DNA from: an uncultured Bacteroidota bacterium
GTDB lineage: Bacteria > Bacteroidota > Bacteroidia > UKL13-3
Direction: 5' to 3'
DNA length: 10,512 nucleotides
NCBI GenBank assembly: GCA_903898215.1
Contig: CAIUEQ010000335.1
Location: forward strand, 1 to 10,512
A program made the position numbers and the translations under genes. Under the pieces are notes generated by a model. The model was not told the DNA's origin. It ran no database searches and saw nothing but the letters and a program-made list of their open reading frames with translations. Shown here piece after piece: positions 1-6,768 of this stretch (its first letter is position 1; every line of letters begins with the position of its first letter).

Positions 1-708
1 ATTCAAATCCCACCTTATAAATTTATGATAGTAGTTAAGGATGAGCAAATGAAAACTTATTTGAAAGATGCTACAATTAAAATAAAATATAAAGACTCGG
101 TAACAACAGTTATGTCAAATGATTCGGGAGCAATTTCATTTATGCTTCCCGGTGATTTGGAGGGAACAACTTGGAACGCTGAACTTACATTTATCAAAGC
201 AGGATTCGTATCATTAACAGCAACAGCTTCTGAAAAACTTGGGGAGCAACGTAATTTCGTTATTGAAAAAATGATTCGCAAAGAAGAATTGGCTCCTGTA
301 ATTGAAGTAAAACAAGTAGCCGAAAAAATAAAAGTTGGTGTTGATCTCGGGAAACTACTCAACTTAAATCCTATCTATTTTGATGTAAATAAATTCGATA
401 TCAGAACTGATGCAGCTTATGAGCTTGATAAAATTGTGAAAGCAATGAATGAACTTCCAAACCTTATTATCGAATTAGGTTCGCATACCGACTCAAGAGG
501 TTCCACAAAATCAAATCAGGAATTATCACAAAAGCGAGCAGAATCATCGGGTAAATATATTATTTCAAAAGGTATCGATGCCAAAAGACTTTCGTGGAAA
601 GGATACGGTGAATCGAAGCCTCTCAATAAATGTAAAGATGGCGTGAAATGTAGTGAACCGGAATATTCTATCAATCGTAGAACAGAATTTAAAATCGTAA
701 AAATGTAA
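1..708 (+). CDS. OmpA family protein with CRD-like domain, C-terminal part (5' partial)
   Basis: The reading frame is open from the first base, so the N-terminus lies outside the window and the ATG at 25 is probably internal. Residues here are counted from that ATG. Residues 1-85 look like a small beta-sandwich of the carboxypeptidase-regulatory type. Residues 113-227 form an OmpA C-terminal peptidoglycan-binding domain, with the HTDSRG and NQELSQKRAES motifs. D156 and R171 match the Asp and Arg that bind diaminopimelate in this family. A cysteine pair (C203, C209) sits in the loop before the NRRTEF motif, as is common in Bacteroidota members. The protein probably anchors an outer-membrane or periplasmic assembly to peptidoglycan. 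The CRD-OmpA order is also the C-terminal order of PorE-like type IX secretion components, but without the TPR and propeller parts that identity is only a guess. No convincing plus-strand terminator follows. Confidence 0.88.
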   Translation: MQIPPYKFMIVVKDEQMKTYLKDATIKIKYKDSVTTVMSNDSGAISFMLPGDLEGTTWNAELTFIKAGFVSLTATASEKLGEQRNFVIEKMIRKEELAPVIEVKQVAEKIKVGVDLGKLLNLNPIYFDVNKFDIRTDAAYELDKIVKAMNELPNLIIELGSHTDSRGSTKSNQELSQKRAESSGKYIISKGIDAKRLSWKGYGESKPLNKCKDGVKCSEPEYSINRRTEFKIVKM

Positions 709-879
709 AAGTTTTTAATAAAAAATTTTATATTCTTAATTCCATTTTGTTGTTAAGTTTACGTATTAAGACTTTTTCCTTTGTTCACTTTTCCCTTGAA
801 TTCAAAATATTGAAATAAGTGGACTAACAAATACAGGATAGTTGAAGTCACTTTTGACACTTATTAAACTGCTCCCTAA

Positions 880-917
880 AAACAAAAAGCCCTCGTAAAA
901 TTAATTCACAAGAGCTT
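880..917 (-). terminator. Intrinsic terminator of the tRNA-Leu transcript
   Basis: Read on the minus strand, a 10-base-pair stem is formed by 908-917 (AAGCTCTTGT) and 887-896 (ACGAGGGCTT). The loop is 11 bases and a T-rich tail (TTTGTTTTT) follows. Two of the pairs are G-U wobbles on the minus-strand RNA. On the plus strand they would be A-C mismatches, so the hairpin is built for minus-strand transcription. It starts about 13 bases after the tRNA 3' end. Confidence 0.8.
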
Positions 918-929
918 CTATTTTTGATG

Positions 930-1013
930 TACCCGGAGCCGGGGTCGAACCGGCACGAGTGTAAGCTCACTGGTGTTTGAGACCAGCGCGTCTACCAATT
1001 CCGCCATCCGGGC
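930..1013 (-). tRNA. tRNA-Leu (anticodon CAA)
   Basis: This is a complete class II tRNA of 84 nucleotides. The acceptor stem is 1007-1013 with 931-937 (GCCCGGA with TCCGGGT, leaving a terminal G-U pair) and the discriminator is A at 930. The D-arm contains GGTAGACGCG. The anticodon stem is CTGGT/ACCAG at 970-986, with loop CTCAAAC and anticodon CAA at 977-979, which reads UUG. A long variable arm with a GAG/CTC stem marks it as leucine. The T-arm is GCCGG-TTCGACC-CCGGC (938-954). CCA is not encoded and must be added after transcription. Upstream in its transcript are two degraded copies of its own 5' portion. Confidence 0.97.
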
Positions 1014-1030
1014 ATTATCTTCTTTCCTTT

Positions 1031-1077
1031 CAGCGCGTCTAACATCCCGATAGCTATCGGGACCGCCATCCGGGCAT
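1031..1077 (-). pseudogene. tRNA-Leu 5'-half copy with palindrome in the D-loop (copy B)
   Basis: Read on the minus strand, this matches the tRNA from G1 to the start of the anticodon stem: acceptor strand GCCCGGA, then TGGCGG, then TAGACGCGCTG. Part of the D-loop is replaced by a segment containing the perfect palindrome at 1045-1062. Similarity stops inside the anticodon stem, so nothing corresponds to the 3' half. The acceptor strand is identical to that of the real tRNA, so in a precursor RNA it could compete for the same 3' strand; that effect is inferred. Confidence 0.75.
1045..1062. repeat. 18-base perfect palindrome
   Basis: The sequence tcccgatagctatcggga reads the same on both strands and can form a hairpin with 7-base arms and a 4-base loop. 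It sits where the D-loop would be in the partial tRNA copy. Short palindromes of this kind are, from memory, frequent between genes in Bacteroidota; I cannot confirm the copy number here. Confidence 0.85.
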
Positions 1078-1092
1078 TTCCTACTTTCCTTT

Positions 1093-1140
1093 CTGCTCGT
1101 CTAATATTCCGATTACTATCGGAACCGCAGCCGAGCATTA
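1093..1140 (-). pseudogene. tRNA-Leu 5'-half copy, more diverged (copy C)
   Basis: On the minus strand this reads TGCTCGGCTGCGG, then an inverted repeat, then TTAGACGAGCAG. It aligns with the tRNA 5' part and with copy B, but has several substitutions (cccgg to ctcgg, cgcg to cgag). Its D-loop insert at 1107-1124 has arms ttccgat/atcggaa. Relative to copy B one base pair of the stem has changed on both sides (C-G to T-A), so the hairpin is kept. This copy appears older or less constrained than copy B. Confidence 0.65.
1107..1124. repeat. Imperfect palindrome with compensated stem change
   Basis: The arms ttccgat and atcggaa are exact reverse complements around the loop tact. Compared with the palindrome at 1045-1062, the second pair of the stem is T-A rather than C-G. 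The loop differs from agct, while the stem remains fully paired. Confidence 0.8.
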
Positions 1141-1159
1141 TTACGTTGGCAATGGGGGG

Positions 1160-1191
1160 CAAATATAACCAAAGAAAGGTTTCTACAAAAA
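1160..1191 (-). promoter_or_regulatory. Probable promoter of the tRNA-Leu transcript
   Basis: On the minus strand TATATTTG (1160-1167) fits the Bacteroidota -7 box TAnnTTTG. A TTTTTG element (1186-1191, TTG at 1186-1188) lies 18 bases upstream, within the range known for this phylum. The bases just after the -7 box are C-rich (GCCCCCC). Transcription would start near 1153, giving a leader of about 140 bases that contains both partial tRNA copies. A GC-rich start region is associated with growth-rate control of stable RNA promoters in other bacteria; that link is inference here. Confidence 0.6.
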
Positions 1192-1304
1192 ATGATTTCA
1201 AAATAAAAACTACAATTTTTTAAATCAATATTTATCTATCATTTCAATTTCATAAAAACAAAACATCAATACGTTTCGTTTGTATAAACATTAACTTCGA
1301 CAAA

Positions 1305-1312
1305 TATTTTTG
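1305..1312 (+). promoter_or_regulatory. Possible -7 box for the TonB-dependent receptor operon
   Basis: TATTTTTG fits TAnnTTTG, and a TTTG element at 1279-1282 lies 22 bases upstream, at the long end of the accepted spacing. The box ends two bases before the ATG at 1315. If it is used, transcription would begin just inside the first codons, so either the true start codon is further downstream (GTG at 1330) or this match is a chance one in AT-rich DNA. Confidence 0.35.
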
Positions 1313-1314
1313 CA

Positions 1315-3747
1315 ATGCAGTTATTACATGTGAAGAAGAAATCATCCTTTAAATATCTTTTATTTTTATTAATAAATAGTGTGTTATGCTATACTGCATT
1401 GGCACAAAATAAACCTGCCATATCTGATAGGTTTACCATTAGCGGATATATAAAAGATTCGGCTAGTGGCGAGAGTTTAATAGGTTCAACCATCTATATC
1501 AAAGAGTTAAAAACAGGTGGCGTTACAAATGAATACGGCTATTATATCATTTCAGTTCCTCCCGGAAAAATTACAGTTGTATATTCATTTATTGGATACA
1601 AAAGCAAAGAAATCACCTTCAACATCAAACAAAATATAAAACAAACTATCCTTCTTAAAGATGCAAATCTCGAAACCAAAGAAGTGATTGTAACCGGTGA
1701 ACGCTCTGATAGAAATGTTAAGAGTACTGAAATGAGCCGAATTGAAATTTCGGGAGAAAAAATAAAATCGTTGCCGGTAATTTTTGGTGAGCCTGATGTT
1801 TTAAAAGCCATCACCTTATTACCCGGAATAAAATCAGGTGGCGAAGGCAGTACCGGATTTTATGTTAGAGGTGGCGGCCCCGACCAAAACCTTGTGATGA
1901 TGGATGAAGCTGTTGTTTATAATCCTTCGCATTTGCTGGGTTTTATGTCGGTGTTTAATACTGATGCCGTTAAAAATGTAGAAATAATAAAAGGTGGAAT
2001 GCCTGCAAATTATGGAGGAAGACTCTCGTCAATTTTAAACGTTAGCATGAGAGATGGCAACAATCAGAAATATGTATTTAGTGGTGGCGTTGGAATAATC
2101 GCTTCAAGATTTTCGGCAGAAGGGCCAATAAAAAAAAATAAAAGTTCGTTTATTGTGTCTGCTCGCAGAACTTATATTGATGCACTTGTACAACCTTTTC
2201 TTCCAGGAGAATATAAAGGTAACGGATATTATTTTTATGATCTGAATGCAAAAGCAAATTATATTTTTTCGGATAAAGACCGTTTGTACTTTTCGTTTTA
2301 TATTGGTAGAGACATATTTAATTTTACAAGTCCTGTTAATAAAGACATCAATTTTAATATTGCTTGGGGAAACACTGCAGCTACAATTAGATGGAACCAT
2401 GTTTTTAGCGACAAACTTTTTTCAAATACCTGCATCATTTACAATCGATATGATCTAACCAATAAATTTACTTTTGGCTCCGGAGCCGCACAAGCGCAGT
2501 TTCAGGCTTCAAGCGGCATTCAGGATTGGACACTAAAATCTGATTATCAATGTCATTTTTCAAACAAACATTATTTCAAATTTGGTGGGCAATATATCTT
2601 TCATACTTTTAAACCGGGTATTGCAAGTGGTACTGTTGGTGCTGTAAATTTTTCTGATGAGATACAAAATAAATATGCTCACGAATTAAATATTTATGCC
2701 ATGGATGAATGGCAAATTTCTCATCGTTTGTCAATAAATGCCGGATTACGCTGGGTACTTTTTGATAATGTTGGTCCTTATACGCAATACCAATTTGACG
2801 ATAACAATATAAAAACCGGAGCTTCTCAAAGTTGGGGCAACAACCAATCAATTGCTTTTTATACGGGTTTCGAACCACGCTTTGCAGCCAATTATTTAGT
2901 AACTGATCATTCGTCAATCAAAGCAGCGTTTACTCAAACCTATCAATTTTTAAATCTTGCAACTACCTCAGGAGCATCGTTTCCTTCCGACCTTTGGATA
3001 CCAAGTTCTGAAACTATAAAACCTCAGTTAGCATATCAATATGCATTGGGATATTATCATAATTTTAAAGATAATGAATGGGAAAGTTCAGTTGAAACAT
3101 ATTACAAACCAATGTATAATCAAATTGAATTTAAACCCGGTACTCGATTATTCTTTAATCAGAATCTTGATGCTGCAGTTATTCAAGGTAAAGGACTTTC
3201 TTACGGAATAGAATTCTTCTTGAAGAAAAAATTTGGAAATACTACCGGATGGTTTGGATATACATTAAGTAAAACTACAAGGCAGTTTGACGAATTAAAT
3301 AATGGTGAGGCTTTTTATTACAGATATGATAGGACTCACGATCTTTCTTTAGTTGTTACACAACAATTCAACAAAAAATGGTCGGGTACAATTGTGTTTG
3401 TTTATGGAACAGGAAATGCTGCAACTTTACCAACAGGAAGATTTGCATATCGAATAGGATATGATCAAATTTTAAATCAGGCAAAATTTGTTTTTATTGA
3501 TTTATATGACCAGATAAATAGTTACAGGTTGCCTGCCTATCATCGCATGGATGTTTCATTTACTTATATGCAGAAAAAAACTGTGAAGTGGGAATCATCG
3601 TGGAACTTCTCGGTATACAATGTTTACAATAGAGCAAATCCGTATTTTATATATTTTGTTCCCGATATCCAATCGCAAACTATTAAGGCATACATGGTTT
3701 ATTTGTTCCCGATCTTACCATCGGTTGCATGGAATTTTAGATTTTGA
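1315..3747 (+). CDS. TonB-dependent outer-membrane receptor with N-terminal CRD-like domain
   Basis: The protein is an outer-membrane beta-barrel that takes up or binds a ligand using energy from TonB-ExbBD; the substrate cannot be told from sequence. Residues 1-30 form a signal peptide, likely cut after ALA. Residues 40-115 are a carboxypeptidase-regulatory-like domain (ISGYIKDSASGESLIGSTI, then GYYIISVPPG). Residues 140-250 are the plug, with VRGGGPDQNLVMMDEA and VEIIKGGMPANYGGRLSSILNV. The rest is a barrel ending in WNFRF with the usual terminal Phe. The length of 810 residues is normal. The ATG at 1315 gives five extra residues before KKKSSFKYLLF; a GTG at 1330 would give a more typical signal peptide. 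A DUF4249-like lipoprotein gene follows, probably in the same transcript. This pairing is common in Bacteroidota and resembles, but is not, a SusC/SusD pair. Confidence 0.93.
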   Translation: MQLLHVKKKSSFKYLLFLLINSVLCYTALAQNKPAISDRFTISGYIKDSASGESLIGSTIYIKELKTGGVTNEYGYYIISVPPGKITVVYSFIGYKSKEITFNIKQNIKQTILLKDANLETKEVIVTGERSDRNVKSTEMSRIEISGEKIKSLPVIFGEPDVLKAITLLPGIKSGGEGSTGFYVRGGGPDQNLVMMDEAVVYNPSHLLGFMSVFNTDAVKNVEIIKGGMPANYGGRLSSILNVSMRDGNNQKYVFSGGVGIIASRFSAEGPIKKNKSSFIVSARRTYIDALVQPFLPGEYKGNGYYFYDLNAKANYIFSDKDRLYFSFYIGRDIFNFTSPVNKDINFNIAWGNTAATIRWNHVFSDKLFSNTCIIYNRYDLTNKFTFGSGAAQAQFQASSGIQDWTLKSDYQCHFSNKHYFKFGGQYIFHTFKPGIASGTVGAVNFSDEIQNKYAHELNIYAMDEWQISHRLSINAGLRWVLFDNVGPYTQYQFDDNNIKTGASQSWGNNQSIAFYTGFEPRFAANYLVTDHSSIKAAFTQTYQFLNLATTSGASFPSDLWIPSSETIKPQLAYQYALGYYHNFKDNEWESSVETYYKPMYNQIEFKPGTRLFFNQNLDAAVIQGKGLSYGIEFFLKKKFGNTTGWFGYTLSKTTRQFDELNNGEAFYYRYDRTHDLSLVVTQQFNKKWSGTIVFVYGTGNAATLPTGRFAYRIGYDQILNQAKFVFIDLYDQINSYRLPAYHRMDVSFTYMQKKTVKWESSWNFSVYNVYNRANPYFIYFVPDIQSQTIKAYMVYLFPILPSVAWNFRF

Positions 3748-3788
3748 TGAAGGGTAGGTAAATAGTTAATGAGTTATTGAAAAGAAGA

Positions 3789-4673
3789 ATGAATAAATTT
3801 TTGAAAAATATTTTTTACTTATTGCCAATTATATTTTTGGTTTCTTCTTGTGAGAAAGAAATTTCTGTTTCATTGTCTGACGCCAAGCAACAGTTTATAG
3901 TTGAGGCTTCGATTAACCAAAGATTTCAGAGTTTGAATTATGTATTCATTTCAAAAAGTATTGATTATTTTAATCCGGATCTTTCGATGGGTGGAATAAA
4001 AGGCGCAAGTGTTTTTATCACTGAAGGAAAAATAATTGGTGCTGATACTTTATACACGGGTACCCCTTTTCAAATGATAGATATTGGAACTTTTCCGGGA
4101 GCTGATTCCTTGTTCAAAGGATTTTCAGGAATATATTTTAGCACCACTTTAATCGGAAAAGAAAATACTCCATATCAATTGAAAATAACTTTAGCTGACG
4201 GTACAAAAATTTCAGGTACTACTTTTATTCCAAAAGTTGTTCCTATTGATTCGTTGTCATACGTAGTAAAAAATGAAGATGTTAATAAGGATGGTTTTAA
4301 TGACGCTTATCCAACTTTATACTTTAATGATCCATCCGAACAAAACAACTACCGACTTGCAAGGTATAACAATGTTGATTCTTTAATGCTTGGATGGGGT
4401 TCAGCCGATTCATACCGAACATTTGACGACCAGATGATCAATGGAACACAAAGGGTGATCTTTTACCCTAACCAATTTAAGCAAGGTGATACTGTTAACT
4501 TTTACCTCAATTCAATCGGAAGAAAAGAATATATTTTTTGGCAATCATTTGGAACTGCTGCAAATAATGGTGGTCCGTTTGCTACACCTGTTCAACTTAA
4601 ATCAAATATTACCGGAGCAATTGGTTCGTTTACAGGTTACGGTTGCAGTTACAAAAGAATCATTATGAAGTAA
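3789..4673 (+). CDS. DUF4249-like lipoprotein, partner of the upstream receptor
   Basis: This is a predicted surface or periplasmic lipoprotein. From the ATG at 3789 the first 21 residues are a lipoprotein signal (LVSSC, lipidated Cys21). The frame also permits a TTG at 3777, but ATG is preferred because it gives a standard signal peptide. The mature part is beta-rich, with GGIKGASVFITEG, YQLKITLADGTKISGTT, a stretch rich in Asp and Asn (NEDVNKDGFNDAYPTLYF), and a C-terminal GYGCSYKRI motif. These agree with the DUF4249 family as I remember it; that assignment is by recall. At 294 residues it is near the short end for the family. It starts 41 bases after the receptor stop, so the two are likely co-transcribed and act together at the outer membrane. 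Its biochemical role is unknown. Confidence 0.82.
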   Translation: MNKFLKNIFYLLPIIFLVSSCEKEISVSLSDAKQQFIVEASINQRFQSLNYVFISKSIDYFNPDLSMGGIKGASVFITEGKIIGADTLYTGTPFQMIDIGTFPGADSLFKGFSGIYFSTTLIGKENTPYQLKITLADGTKISGTTFIPKVVPIDSLSYVVKNEDVNKDGFNDAYPTLYFNDPSEQNNYRLARYNNVDSLMLGWGSADSYRTFDDQMINGTQRVIFYPNQFKQGDTVNFYLNSIGRKEYIFWQSFGTAANNGGPFATPVQLKSNITGAIGSFTGYGCSYKRIIMK

Positions 4674-4676
4674 TCA

Positions 4677-6143
4677 TCAATTCTGTTTTTGATTCAACTC
4701 TCCTGCTGCTTCTTTTAAATGTTCATCCAACTCTTTTATTGAATCGTAAATAAATTTAATCACAGTTTTTTTGTCTTCTTCTTTTGTGTTTTCATTATTT
4801 AATATCTCTGCAAGTCCGAGTAAATTTGCAATAGGTCTGCGTACAATATGTGATGCTTTATGTGCATATGCATCGATCATTTTATTTTTATGATTCACTT
4901 CGGTTTGTGTTGCTTTCAATTCGGTGATATTTACCGAAAGTGCGATGCCCGACATGATCTGATTATTTTCGGCTCGAACAGGAAGAAAATAATAAACATA
5001 ATCTTTGCCGCCTTGATTGATTTCGATTGTAGATTCAACACCAATTATAGTAGCCTTAAAATATTGTTCGAGCGCTGACGCAATTTCTGAAGGAAAGGAT
5101 TCGCGCATAGTTTTTCCCACAAAATTATTTTTGTTAGTTCCTTCTTTGTTTATCTCACCACCTTCAACAAGCATAAAACGCAATTGCCTGTCGAACATAT
5201 AAACCGTGCTGTTAGGAATATTTGCAGCCATCGATTTATATAATTTATGAGTACGCTGAATTTCCTTTCGAAGTTGCAATTCGCGTGTTACATCGTGCCC
5301 AACAAGTAGAATATATTTTTCATCATGCAAGGTGAGAGGTTTTATTTCTGCCGAAATAGAAATTGTTTCTCCATTGCGCTTTTTATATTCCTCTTCAACA
5401 CGCATTACCTTATTTTCATCAATTGCATTTTTAAAATATCGGAGTAATTCGTTTGCACGTTCCGATGTTTCATAATACATAATATCCCTCAGTGTTTTCC
5501 CTTTCAATTCGTCAGATGAAAAACCAAACATTTCAAGACAAGAATCATTGATCATTTTTATATTCCCGCCATATTCTATCAACATAATTGGAAGAGGTGA
5601 ACCATTAAAAATATCTGTAAGATCTTGATTTTTGCTAGCCAGATCGCGTTCTATTCTTCGTATATAATCGACAAGAACAAACATGGTAAAAGATGCAACA
5701 AAATAAGTAACCGTGATCCTCAACACGTCTTCATAAAACATATCGGGGTATACCATTTGAAAGGCAATGATTAATGCCGAGCACAAATAAATAAATCGTA
5801 AAATTTTAAATCGAATAAACAAATTGATGTAAACAAACATCATCAACATGAAAATATAAACCGGTGCTTCTTTATTTGAATAAAGATCGATAAAAAAAAG
5901 TGCAAGCAGCCCAAGTGGAATTGTAATGATATTGAAATTCAACTTATATTTAAAGCTCAACCACACTCCACTCTGAACAATGGTAAAGAGCATTAACGAG
6001 CAAATAATTCCGTCAAATTTATTATTACATAAATAAGCAACTGTAAGAGACAAAAGGATGAAAATTGTCAGTAAATACCATTTAGCTCTGCGGTATAACT
6101 GCAACAAAACCTGATCGGGTAAAACAAAAAAATATTGCATCAA
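4677..6143 (-). CDS. Membrane PAS-PAS sensor with DHp-like segment and no ATPase domain
   Basis: Residues 22-160 contain about six hydrophobic helices in an integral-membrane sensor region. A PAS domain follows at about 172-290 (IFNGSPLPIMLIEYGG, CLEMFGFSSDELKGKT), with a PAC-like end (VGHDVTRE). A second PAS-like domain spans about 300-410. Residues 420-480 resemble a histidine kinase dimerisation helix pair: ASHIVRRPIANLLGL aligns with the SHELRTPL H-box, with H432 as the candidate phospho-acceptor. The protein then stops at 488 with no N, G1 or G2 boxes of a HATPase_c domain. It therefore cannot phosphorylate itself in the ordinary way. It could be a phosphotransfer partner or a signal-dependent regulator of another kinase. 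Its TGA stop lies three bases from the convergent lipoprotein stop. A TATTTTTG box on the minus strand at 6230-6237 is a weak promoter candidate. Confidence 0.85.
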   Translation of the reverse strand: MMQYFFVLPDQVLLQLYRRAKWYLLTIFILLSLTVAYLCNNKFDGIICSLMLFTIVQSGVWLSFKYKLNFNIITIPLGLLALFFIDLYSNKEAPVYIFMLMMFVYINLFIRFKILRFIYLCSALIIAFQMVYPDMFYEDVLRITVTYFVASFTMFVLVDYIRRIERDLASKNQDLTDIFNGSPLPIMLIEYGGNIKMINDSCLEMFGFSSDELKGKTLRDIMYYETSERANELLRYFKNAIDENKVMRVEEEYKKRNGETISISAEIKPLTLHDEKYILLVGHDVTRELQLRKEIQRTHKLYKSMAANIPNSTVYMFDRQLRFMLVEGGEINKEGTNKNNFVGKTMRESFPSEIASALEQYFKATIIGVESTIEINQGGKDYVYYFLPVRAENNQIMSGIALSVNITELKATQTEVNHKNKMIDAYAHKASHIVRRPIANLLGLAEILNNENTKEEDKKTVIKFIYDSIKELDEHLKEAAGELNQKQN

Positions 6144-6243
6144 AATTTATTATTCCGAACGAATATACTTTTGAGAGTTTTAAGAATGTTGAGATAAATT
6201 TTAGCAGTAGAATTTAAAATATAAGAAGGCAAAAATAACAAAT

Positions 6244-6768
6244 CTACCTAGGCAAATACTTTTCATCTATAACATTTCGGTGATGAATTTCATGTCCTAA
6301 TGTGATAAATAAAATAGCACGAACGGATATTTCATGATTGTTTGAAATACCTTTTCTGTCGAGCATTTCATCTGTGAAACTTTTAAAAAGTTCAACCGTT
6401 GCTGCACGTACTACCGAAAGTTCACGCACCATGTCGTTAATATCGCGTTTGGATGCATTTGATTCTAGCACAAATTGTTGTTGATCAAAACCAGGCTGTG
6501 GAGATTGATCACCCCGAGAAATTCGTAATGCACGGTAATTAAAAATTCTTTCACAATCAATCATATGTTGCAAAACTTCACGAATATTCCACTTCCCTTC
6601 TTCATACCTGAACTGCAGAGTTTCTTCATCAACAGAAGTAAGCAGGTCAACTGTTTCCATGTGTTCGGAATAAAATTCTTCAAAAATATTTTCACTCTTA
6701 ACAAGATTGATATACTTTTCGAAATAAGCAGGATAGCTGTCAGATGAAGGTTTTAGGACGTTTTTCAT
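6244..6768 (-). CDS. DinB/YfiT-like family protein, putative metal-dependent enzyme
   Basis: This 174-residue protein has the four-helix layout of the DinB superfamily. GKWNIREVLQHMIDCERIF near residues 58-76 contains H68. The C-terminal helix ITLGHEIHHRNVIDEKYL contains H159, H162 and H163. H68, H159 and H163 fit the three-histidine metal site of the family. Members include thiol-dependent transferases and hydrolases such as the bacillithiol transferase BstA, but the substrate cannot be told here. It starts at the ATG ending at 6768, diverges from the M13 peptidase gene, and lies 100 bases upstream of the sensor gene on the same strand. Co-transcription with the sensor is possible but not shown. 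Confidence 0.88.
   Translation of the reverse strand: MKNVLKPSSDSYPAYFEKYINLVKSENIFEEFYSEHMETVDLLTSVDEETLQFRYEEGKWNIREVLQHMIDCERIFNYRALRISRGDQSPQPGFDQQQFVLESNASKRDINDMVRELSVVRAATVELFKSFTDEMLDRKGISNNHEISVRAILFITLGHEIHHRNVIDEKYLPR

Larger units (their letters stand above)
984..1140. repeat. Three tandem units derived from the 5' part of tRNA-Leu
   Basis: Three units follow one another. Unit A (984-1030) is the 5' part of the real tRNA plus 17 flanking bases. Unit B is 1031-1092 and unit C is about 1093-1140. Units A and B share cagcgcgtcta and, further on, the 15 bases ccgccatccgggcat (1001-1015 and 1063-1077). Both end in ctttccttt. Unit C is more diverged. Units B and C lack the anticodon, variable and T arms and cannot make a tRNA. 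In both, the D-loop sequence ccaatt is replaced by a longer segment carrying an 18-base inverted repeat. Confidence 0.85.

Noticed and set aside
814..865. Inverted repeat AATAAGTG...CACTTATT downstream of the OmpA gene
   Set aside because: The arms are eight bases apart by a long loop, no T-run follows, and a second partial match (gtcactt) competes. It is not convincing as a terminator.
984..1140. Idea that the tRNA-like repeats are attachment sites of an integrated element
   Set aside because: Integration normally recreates the tRNA 3' end, whereas these copies match the 5' half. No integrase or other mobile gene is present.
1031..1140. Idea that the repeats are a CRISPR array or further functional tRNA genes
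   Set aside because: Only two degraded copies are present, without uniform spacers, and they lack the anticodon, variable and T arms.
992..1201. Open frame of 69 codons on the minus strand
   Set aside because: It runs across the tRNA-Leu 5' end, the repeat units and the promoter region, and its protein has no recognisable features. The repeats explain the sequence.
1315..4673. Interpretation as a SusC/SusD polysaccharide utilisation locus
   Set aside because: The lipoprotein is not SusD-like and there are no glycoside hydrolases or hybrid regulator nearby.
6230..6237. TATTTTTG box upstream of the sensor gene as a firm promoter
   Set aside because: It matches TAnnTTTG, but the nearest TTG element is only 15 bases upstream and such boxes are frequent in AT-rich DNA. 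It is mentioned only as a weak candidate.
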